DNA of 27,323 nucleotides, taken from assembly GCA_910586195.1 (NCBI GenBank), contig CAJUHO010000014.1, positions 1 to 27,323 of the forward strand, in the 5' to 3' direction. A program made the position numbers and the translations under genes. The notes under the pieces were generated by a model that searched no databases, was not told where the DNA came from, and saw only the letters and a program-made list of their open reading frames with translations. Below are positions 22,236-27,323 of this stretch, one piece after another (positions within the stretch are counted from its first letter, which is position 1; each line of letters starts with the position of its first letter). The stretch is from an uncultured Bacilli bacterium. Lineage in GTDB: Bacteria > Bacillota_I > Bacilli_A > RF39 > UBA660.

Positions 22236-22867
22236 TAACGAAGCACCTCCTCAACTTGTGATAATGCTTTTTCTGTAATTAACATCTTATCAGAATTAAC
22301 TAAATCCAAAACATTAATTTCATCTGCATAGATAATTGCAATATTTTGAATATTTCTTGATGCTAACATTAAATTTTCATCATAACTATCATTATCTATT
22401 ACAATTAACACCTTTTTATCTGCTAAGTTTAATGTATTTAGTAATGTAATCATTTCTTTTGTTTTTGGTGTTGTAAACACTAACTCTTCCATTACGATAA
22501 TCTCATTATCTTGTGCTTTATGAGTTAATGCAGACTTTATTGCTAGTCTTCTTTCTTTACGATTTTGTTTTTTACTATAATCTCTTGGTACTGGTGTTCC
22601 ATAACGACCACCACCTACCCATTGAACAGAGCGAATAGAACCTTGACGTGCATGTCCTGTTCCTTTTTGTCTCCATGGTTTTCTTCCACCACCTCTTACT
22701 TCAGAGCGGTTTTTCGTTTTATGTGTTCCTTGTCTAAGTGATGCTTGTGCTAAAATGATAGCATCATATAGAACTTTGTCATTGGGGGTAATTCCAAAAA
22801 CTTCTTCATTTAATTTTATATCATTAATTTTTTCACCTTTAAGGTCTAAAAGATCCACTTTTTCCAT
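22235..22867 (-). CDS. rplD: 50S ribosomal protein L4 (uL4)
   Basis: The 210-residue L4 contains RQGTHKTKNRSEVRGGGRKPWRQKGTGHARQGSIRS, the extended loop that reaches the exit tunnel, and a C-terminal alpha/beta domain. In proteobacteria L4 represses the S10 operon; in Firmicutes this is less clear. Standard length; it lies 48 bases after rplC, the largest gap inside this part of the operon. Confidence 0.99.
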   Translation of the reverse strand: MEKVDLLDLKGEKINDIKLNEEVFGITPNDKVLYDAIILAQASLRQGTHKTKNRSEVRGGGRKPWRQKGTGHARQGSIRSVQWVGGGRYGTPVPRDYSKKQNRKERRLAIKSALTHKAQDNEIIVMEELVFTTPKTKEMITLLNTLNLADKKVLIVIDNDSYDENLMLASRNIQNIAIIYADEINVLDLVNSDKMLITEKALSQVEEVLR

Positions 22868-22915
22868 ACCTTTCTCCTCCTTTCATCACATAATTTCTAT
22901 AAACTTTTTTTATAT

Positions 22916-23686
22916 TTATTCTTGTGATGAGTTTTGTTCTTCTGTTGCTTCAGCCATCTCTTCTGTATCTACTGTGTTTTCTTCTACAGTTGCATCTTCT
23001 TTCTGATTCTCTTCTGTTTTTTCAACATAAGTAATCAAATCAGTTTTTTCGTTTTTTGTATCTGGTTTTTTTACAGCAGTTTTGATGATAACTAATGATT
23101 TTTTTGCTCCTGGAACATTTCCTTTAATCAAAATTAAATTATTTTCTGTATCAATTGCAATAATCTCTAGATTTTGAACAGTTCTTTGTACATTACCCAT
23201 TTGTCCAGGCATCTTTTTACCTTTTAATACGTGCATTGGCAACATTGTTCCAAGAGAACCAACACCTCTATGGTATTGTGAACCATGTCCCATTGGACCA
23301 CGTGATTGATTGTGACGTTTGATAACACCTTGGTACCCCTTACCTTTGCTAGTACCTGTTACATCGACAATTTCACCTTCTTCAAAGATATCAACATTAA
23401 CAATTTGTCCTAATGTATAATCTTCTACATTTACTCCTCTAATTTCTCTTAAGAAGCGCTTAGGCTCAGTGCCAGCTTTTTTGGCATGACCTTGTTCTGG
23501 TTTATTGCTAAGTTTTGCTCTTTTTGTACCAGTCGCAAGTTGAACTGCAACATAACCATCTTTTTCTACTGTTTTAATTTGAGTAACCACATTCGGTTCT
23601 ACCTCAATAACAGTCACTGGAATTAGTTTACCATCTTTCGTAAACACTTGTGTCATTCCAGCTTTTGTACCTAAGATTCCTTTCAT
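22916..23686 (-). CDS. rplC: 50S ribosomal protein L3 (uL3) with acidic C-terminal tail
   Basis: Residues 1-207 are a normal L3: MKGILGTKAGMTQVF, GTSKGKGYQGVIKRH, GPMGHGSQYHRGVGSLG and GKKMPGQMGNVQRTVQN. L3 is an early 50S assembly protein whose central loop reaches the peptidyl transferase centre. Residues 208-256 form an additional tail, about one third Asp/Glu, low in complexity and without predicted structure. Most L3 proteins end at about 205-215 residues. The reading frame continues without interruption, and the 48-base gap to rplD contains that gene's ribosome binding site, so the tail is real unless a frameshift is hidden. Confidence 0.97.
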   Translation of the reverse strand: MKGILGTKAGMTQVFTKDGKLIPVTVIEVEPNVVTQIKTVEKDGYVAVQLATGTKRAKLSNKPEQGHAKKAGTEPKRFLREIRGVNVEDYTLGQIVNVDIFEEGEIVDVTGTSKGKGYQGVIKRHNQSRGPMGHGSQYHRGVGSLGTMLPMHVLKGKKMPGQMGNVQRTVQNLEIIAIDTENNLILIKGNVPGAKKSLVIIKTAVKKPDTKNEKTDLITYVEKTEENQKEDATVEENTVDTEEMAEATEEQNSSQE

Positions 23687-23702
23687 TATTATTTCCTCCT
23701 AA

Positions 23703-24014
23703 TTATTTTGTCTTGATTTCAATATCAACACCGCTCGGTAAATCTAAATGCGCTAAGGCATCGATTGTTTCCTTGCTAGGATTCTTGATATCAATAAGTC
23801 TTTTGTGTGTACGCATTTCGAATTGTTCACGGCTATCCTTATATTTATGAACAGCTCTTAAAATTGTGAATTTTTCAATTTCAGTTGGAAGTGGTACTGG
23901 ACCAGAAATTTCTCCACCTGATCTTCTAATTGTTTCAACAATCTTTGTTACTGCATTATCTAATATTCTATGATCATATGCTTTCAAACGAATGCGAACT
24001 TTTGCTGTTGACAT
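23703..24014 (-). CDS. rpsJ: 30S ribosomal protein S10 (uS10, NusE)
   Basis: The 103-residue S10 begins MSTAKVRIRLKAYDHRILD and contains GPVPLPTEIEKFTILRAVHKYKDSREQFEMRTHKRLIDI. It belongs to the 30S head and also acts as NusE in antitermination. First gene of the operon, with GGGAGG before ATG and a strong promoter about 125 bases upstream. Confidence 0.99.
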   Translation of the reverse strand: MSTAKVRIRLKAYDHRILDNAVTKIVETIRRSGGEISGPVPLPTEIEKFTILRAVHKYKDSREQFEMRTHKRLIDIKNPSKETIDALAHLDLPSGVDIEIKTK

Positions 24015-24131
24015 TTTAAATCCTCCCTTCGCCTATATCTAGTATAGACTCGCTCCGTGCAAATAACCCGATTACACCTCGACAACTTATCCCGGTGTAT
24101 CGGCAACCTCACACATCTAAGCAGTCACACA
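24015..24131 (-). ncRNA. Structured leader of the S10 operon
   Basis: From the expected transcription start near 24131 the leader runs about 117 bases to rpsJ. Its clearest element is a 10-bp stem with one bulged A: CCGATACACC (24094-24103) pairs with GGTGTAATCGG (24068-24078) around a 15-base loop. The upstream part is rich in GTGTG repeats, and the downstream part holds a GC-rich GCACGGAGCGAGTC stretch. The leader is markedly more GC-rich than its surroundings, a sign of selected RNA structure. It recalls the Firmicutes S10-operon leaders; the regulating protein cannot be named from sequence. Confidence 0.6.
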
Positions 24132-24137
24132 CGACTA

Positions 24138-24167
24138 ATTATAGCATGCTATTTCCTTATTTTGCAA
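24138..24167 (-). promoter_or_regulatory. Sigma-A promoter of the S10-spc-alpha operon
   Basis: On the minus strand TTGCAA (24162-24167) and TATAAT (24138-24143) are 18 bases apart, and TGC before TATAAT makes an extended -10. An A/T-rich upstream stretch (to about 24200) could act as an UP element. This is the only strong promoter seen ahead of the 29-gene operon. Confidence 0.88.
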
Positions 24168-24200
24168 GCATTTTTTACACTTTTTTTAATTTATTCTCTA

Positions 24201-24234
24201 TAAAAAATAAGAAATAAGCTACTACCTATTTCTT
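24201..24234 (-). terminator. Terminator upstream of the S10 promoter
   Basis: AAGAAATA and TATTTCTT form an 8-bp stem with a 10-base loop, followed on the minus strand by ATTTTTTAT. It insulates the S10 promoter from transcription coming from the superoxide reductase gene, whose stop is about 210 bases upstream. Confidence 0.75.
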
Positions 24235-24446
24235 TTCTATTACTTTTTCTACGTTTTTATACTTACTTTTTTATATAAGTTTTGGCTTTTATCCTCAATC
24301 TCTCATCTGAAGCAAACCCCACATTTTTTCTATATATTCTAACATTTCTAAAGGCAGCAATCCTAATTATACTAAAGAATCTATATCGTTTGTCTCTATC
24401 AAATTACTCAACAATTACTACTTTTATCAAACAATTAACAAATTTT
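24235..24446. other. Intergenic region between superoxide reductase and its terminator
   Basis: No ORF with a ribosome binding site is seen in either direction. The minus strand has a TATAAT near 24375 with no good -35. The region would be a long 3' untranslated region of the superoxide reductase transcript or could hold a small RNA ending at the 24201-24234 terminator. Confidence 0.4.
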
Positions 24447-24821
24447 CTATTGTATCTTACTACTCCAAAGACCATGTTTATTACAATACGAATACAAAGT
24501 ACCACTCGTTTTACCTTTAAAGGTAACTGAAGAAATATCTCCAGGTTTCAAATAAATATATTCACAAGAAGTATCTGTCACTAAAGAAATCCACTCAATA
24601 TAATGATCTTCTTCCATTACATGATTGACAACTGCTACAACACTTCCATCCATAATTTCATAATTAGGTACATGCTTTTCAATAACAGCATCTACTTCAT
24701 TCGCTCTTAATTCTTGCATTTTCTCCCCACAACAAGAAATACAATCATCCTCACATTGGCACTTACGAATCATATTTACTTGTGCACCACATTTTTGACA
24801 TTTTTTAACAATAAATTCCAT
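24447..24821 (-). CDS. dfx: Desulfoferrodoxin-type superoxide reductase
   Basis: The 124-residue protein reduces superoxide to hydrogen peroxide without making oxygen, a typical defence of anaerobes. The catalytic iron centre ligands are H50 (EKHVP, with E48 and K49), H67 and H73 (NHVMEEDHYIEWI), C113 and H116 (CNKHGLW). The N-terminal rubredoxin-like segment has C8-x2-C11 and the pair C30-C31, the usual desulforedoxin centre. C21, C23 and C27 are extra. Starts at ATG behind GGAGGG. A TATAAT lies about 18 bases upstream of the start. Confidence 0.95.
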   Translation of the reverse strand: MEFIVKKCQKCGAQVNMIRKCQCEDDCISCCGEKMQELRANEVDAVIEKHVPNYEIMDGSVVAVVNHVMEEDHYIEWISLVTDTSCEYIYLKPGDISSVTFKGKTSGTLYSYCNKHGLWSSKIQ

Positions 24822-24838
24822 ATTTTCCCTCCATCATT

Positions 24839-24844
24839 ATTATA
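24839..24844 (-). promoter_or_regulatory. Possible -10 element of dfx
   Basis: TATAAT lies 17 bases before the dfx ATG on the minus strand, after an A/T-rich stretch without a clear -35. Transcription would start almost at the ribosome binding site, so the assignment is tentative; read-through from the polymerase gene is an alternative. Confidence 0.4.
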
Positions 24845-24897
24845 CAAAAAAATTTAGAAAAAGCATTCATTATTTAGAAATTTATTTATAAAAATAA

Positions 24898-26124
24898 TCA
24901 TTCACTTTTCTTATACTGATTCTTGGTCCTACATTGCCCTAATAATTTTAATGATGCAGGGGCTATTTTGACAGCACCATATTTTTTATTTATCTCATCT
25001 AGTGTTCTTTGAATATCGTCTTCTGCCTCTTCCTCATTATTATCAAAAATAGATAGTTGTTTTTCTTTTGTTGCAGTCAAACTAGCAAGCCTTACTCCAA
25101 TTAGTCGAATCGGATCTTGTTTCCAATTTCCACGAAATACCTTTAATACCCATTTATAGATTTCTTCTGTTTTATCTGTTGTATTCATTAGTTTCGTCTG
25201 CGCTGAATAATTTTTAAAATCCTTATTTTTAAAAACAACGGCAATTGTCTGTGTATATTTTTTTTGATATCTAAGTTGCCTTGCAACTTCCTCCGTTTGG
25301 CGGAATAATATTTCTTCTAACTTTTCTCCATCCTGATAATCATAAGGAAGTGTCTCTGAAATACTAATACTTTCATTTTTACTAGAATGTGCATCCACTG
25401 GTGTCATATCAATTCCATTTGCCGCCTCTTTCAAATAAACGCTTTGACTTTTAAAATGACGAATCAATATAGATTTAGGAGCCTCTGCTAATTGCCTTAT
25501 TGTTTTAATATTCATCTTTTCTAGCTCCAGTGCTGTTTTTCTGCCTACCATAAATAAATCTCCCACTGGTAAAGGCCAAAGTTTTTCTTTAATTTCACCT
25601 TTAAACAGTGTATGTACTTTATCTGGTTTTAAAAAATCAGAAGCCATCTTAGCACAGAGCTTATTATTCGCCACACCAACATTAACAGTATAACCAAACT
25701 TTTTCTTAATATCATCTTTAATAAAAGTGGCAAGGGCCAAATAATCTTTATATAAATAGTTTGTTCCTGTCATATCTAGAAAACATTCATCCACTGAAAA
25801 CTGTTCGATAATAGGGGTATATTTCGATAAATATTTTACAAGCTCTCTCGACTTTTGATAATACCATTCATAGTTCGGAGAGAAAACCTCTACATTAGGG
25901 CATTTCTTCCTAGCAGAATATAGTGTTTCTGCTGTTACGATTCCAAATTTTTTCGCAACAGGAGACTTAGCCAAAACAATACCACGTCTTTTTAATTCAT
26001 CCCCTCCAATAATAGATGGGATTTTTCGAATATCTTGGTGATATCCTTGATGTAAAAGCAACACAGCAGTCCATGATAGAAATGCATTGTTAACATCAAT
26101 ATGAAATATAATTCTCTCCTTCAT
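24898..26124 (-). CDS. dinB: Y-family DNA polymerase (Pol IV-like)
   Basis: This translesion polymerase copies past damaged bases with low fidelity. Start chosen at 26124 (408 residues) because GGAGGAG lies six bases upstream and the family begins FHIDVNNAFLSW; a frame to 26154 adds ten residues across the promoter. Catalytic acids are D10, D112 and E113 (SVDECFLD). F15 is in the steric-gate position. The thumb and little-finger domains follow (VGRKTALELEKMNIKTIRQLA, then about 240-350). No clear beta-clamp motif was assigned; KQLSIFDNN near residue 368 (QLSIF) is a good candidate, and matches the QLxLF consensus closely. It is its own transcription unit. Confidence 0.94.
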   Translation of the reverse strand: MKERIIFHIDVNNAFLSWTAVLLLHQGYHQDIRKIPSIIGGDELKRRGIVLAKSPVAKKFGIVTAETLYSARKKCPNVEVFSPNYEWYYQKSRELVKYLSKYTPIIEQFSVDECFLDMTGTNYLYKDYLALATFIKDDIKKKFGYTVNVGVANNKLCAKMASDFLKPDKVHTLFKGEIKEKLWPLPVGDLFMVGRKTALELEKMNIKTIRQLAEAPKSILIRHFKSQSVYLKEAANGIDMTPVDAHSSKNESISISETLPYDYQDGEKLEEILFRQTEEVARQLRYQKKYTQTIAVVFKNKDFKNYSAQTKLMNTTDKTEEIYKWVLKVFRGNWKQDPIRLIGVRLASLTATKEKQLSIFDNNEEEAEDDIQRTLDEINKKYGAVKIAPASLKLLGQCRTKNQYKKSE

Positions 26125-26142
26125 GAAATCTCCTCCACGCTT

Positions 26143-26171
26143 ATTATAGAACATATTTTCGCAACAAACAA
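26143..26171 (-). promoter_or_regulatory. Promoter of the Y-family polymerase gene
   Basis: TTGTTT (26166-26171) and TATAAT (26143-26148) are 17 bases apart on the minus strand, 19 bases before the start codon. No full LexA box overlaps it; a GTTCG half-site lies just upstream. Confidence 0.65.
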
Positions 26172-26190
26172 TCGAACAGAGAACTTTTTT

Positions 26191-27323
26191 CTAATTTGTT
26201 ACTAATACTAAACGAAATGCTCCATTACCATAGGTGCCCCCAGAAGCATTGGAAAAATAAAAAACACCTGCAATACTACCATCGCGACAATTTCCACCAC
26301 GCATAAGCCATGGGTATTGTTCATTTAGTAAATATGAATAATCTCCATACCATTCTGTTACCTCATTCAATGCCTGGCTAGTACACGTTTTACCATTACA
26401 CGCTGTCAGCGGATTACTGCTAGTATAAAAATCATAGTATTCATCTTCTAGAAAGTTCTTTCCTGTAAATGTGGTCCCATCTTGAAGAAGGCCTGTATAA
26501 CCAGAATTTAATGAATTACTTGCTCCCGAATATTTATTCCCATCTAGTACATAATTACCCATCACATACTCCCAAGCTCCTCCACTCATGTCATAGATTC
26601 CATATATCGTTCCTGTTGTTGAGGCTCCTATTCCTTCTGGACTTACATTATACATATAATGACATCCATAATCAACAACTGCTTTACTTGGCGCACCATA
26701 ACTACAGCCTGTTATAAATTGGTCCGATTTATTCTGGTATACCTCTTTATTCACTCCACTATAATTCCTATTTCCCAGTTTTCCATATTTACTTTGACTT
26801 AAATAGGCAACTAGTGCCCATTCACTATTCTTCATCGCATGGGAATCTAACTTGTTCGTACTAAACCCATAGCGATTCCCATTCTTTGTTACATTTCTTC
26901 CAACTTCGGCTATATTAGCGACCTGTATTCCTCTCCAGCTTGTTACATTCGGCTTTATCATCGCATCTAGGTTTGTTACATTTCCTCCACCATTTGTAGT
27001 GGTAGGACTTGAACTACTTGTCTCAAACTTTCCTACCCAAATTCCACTTAGATCTTCATCTCCAAATGTAAACCCATCTGGCGTTCTCCAATTCTTTACT
27101 CCTTCTACTACTTTATACTTCCCACTTCCTGTCTCTTTTGCTGATTTTGGGATAAATCTAATATCTATCTCTCCTGGTAACGCTTGGGTCGGTACACCAC
27201 TTAGGTATTCTCCCTTCTTTCCATAATAGGCATCTCCATCTTCACTTCCTATTGTATAAGAGTACCTCGGTATCCATACCCACATCGTTTCGATATCATC
27301 CATTGGAATTGTTGTTCCACTTG
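26191..27323 (-). CDS. Large protein with FGE/C-type-lectin-like domain, 5' end outside the window
   Basis: The reading frame is open to the right edge (upstream codons read SGTTIP), so the ATG at 27303 is not necessarily the start and the gene is partial. Counted from that ATG, 370 residues are visible. Near 7-14 is WVWIPRY; 158-169 is KNSEWALVAYLS; 236-250 is IYDMSGGAWEYVMGN; the end (332-370) is RGGNCRDGS..AGVFYFSNASG..FRLVL. These blocks, in order, match the formylglycine-generating-enzyme/sulfatase-modifying fold (SEW, YDMSGNVWEW, RGG..W and FR), which is a C-type lectin fold. The enzyme's active-site cysteine pair is not recognised, so catalysis is not claimed. A Ser/Thr/Gly-rich linker lies at 95-110. 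Such proteins are common in gut Firmicutes and are likely exported or surface-displayed ligand binders; this is an inference. No transmembrane segment is visible in the part seen. Confidence 0.7.
   Translation of the reverse strand, partial: SGTTIPMDDIETMWVWIPRYSYTIGSEDGDAYYGKKGEYLSGVPTQALPGEIDIRFIPKSAKETGSGKYKVVEGVKNWRTPDGFTFGDEDLSGIWVGKFETSSSSPTTTNGGGNVTNLDAMIKPNVTSWRGIQVANIAEVGRNVTKNGNRYGFSTNKLDSHAMKNSEWALVAYLSQSKYGKLGNRNYSGVNKEVYQNKSDQFITGCSYGAPSKAVVDYGCHYMYNVSPEGIGASTTGTIYGIYDMSGGAWEYVMGNYVLDGNKYSGASNSLNSGYTGLLQDGTTFTGKNFLEDEYYDFYTSSNPLTACNGKTCTSQALNEVTEWYGDYSYLLNEQYPWLMRGGNCRDGSIAGVFYFSNASGGTYGNGAFRLVLVTN

Noticed and set aside
24282..24530. Plus-strand 82-codon frame over the dfx 3' end
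   Set aside because: It overlaps dfx on the opposite strand, has no ribosome binding site and reads as low-complexity Ile/Leu/Thr sequence typical of a shadow frame.
26172..26190. LexA (SOS) box in front of the Y-family polymerase
   Set aside because: Only a GTTCG half-site is present. The neighbouring GTTC is a direct repeat, not the inverted GAAC half needed for the Firmicutes CGAACnnnnGTTCG site.

Overview
The window is 27.3 kb of low-GC bacterial DNA. Its core is the S10-spc-alpha ribosomal protein cluster, read on the minus strand from rpsJ (near 24.0 kb) down to rplQ (near 9.9 kb). An ECF-transporter/truA/rplM/rpsI block follows. This order (rplQ, ecfA1, ecfA2, ecfT, truA, rplM, rpsI) is typical of Firmicutes. 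The zinc-binding S14 and L36, a Cys4-lid adenylate kinase, superoxide reductase, many AGGAGG-type ribosome binding sites and TGA used as stop (secY, adk, map) agree with an anaerobic, standard-code Firmicute, perhaps an uncultured gut lineage. I cannot name a genus.

Layout, left to right. 1-325: intergenic, with a symmetric terminator, nested inverted repeats and a possible gene remnant. 326-2726: two divergent wall-associated genes without signal peptides, a SpoIID/LytB-like plus peptidoglycan-binding protein (minus) and a protein with two peptidoglycan-binding domains and four LysM repeats (plus). 2801-3613: a ZIP metal transporter (plus) whose leader can form a hairpin over its ribosome binding site. 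3642-4687: an orphan holin plus M23 endolysin cassette (minus). 4688-5075: intergenic, with the terminator of rpsI. 5076-9001: ecfA1-ecfA2-ecfT-truA, then rplM-rpsI with its own promoter and probable L13 leader. 9070-9825: a short-chain dehydrogenase inserted between rplQ and ecfA1 as its own transcription unit. 9932-24014: 29 genes, almost gap-free and often overlapping: rpsJ-rplC-rplD-rplW-rplB-rpsS-rplV-rpsC-rplP-rpmC-rpsQ-rplN-rplX-rplE-rpsN-rpsH-rplF-rplR-rpsE-rplO-secY-adk-map-infA-rpmJ-rpsM-rpsK-rpoA-rplQ. rpmD (L30) is missing. 24015-24446: S10 leader, a strong promoter and an upstream terminator. 24447-26124: superoxide reductase and a Y-family DNA polymerase. 26191 to the right edge: the 3' part of a large protein with a formylglycine-generating-enzyme/C-type-lectin-like C-terminus.

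Most of the window is housekeeping: ribosome assembly, SecY-dependent export, methionine removal, the transcription alpha subunit and rRNA/tRNA-linked functions under one promoter with leader control. The least ordinary items are the ECF ATPase pair, in which EcfA1 has lost most catalytic motifs, the lectin-like C-terminus at the right edge that resembles targets of diversity-generating retroelements, the ribosome-binding-site hairpin before the ZIP gene, and an acidic tail on L3. I did not find a clearly new multi-gene system.
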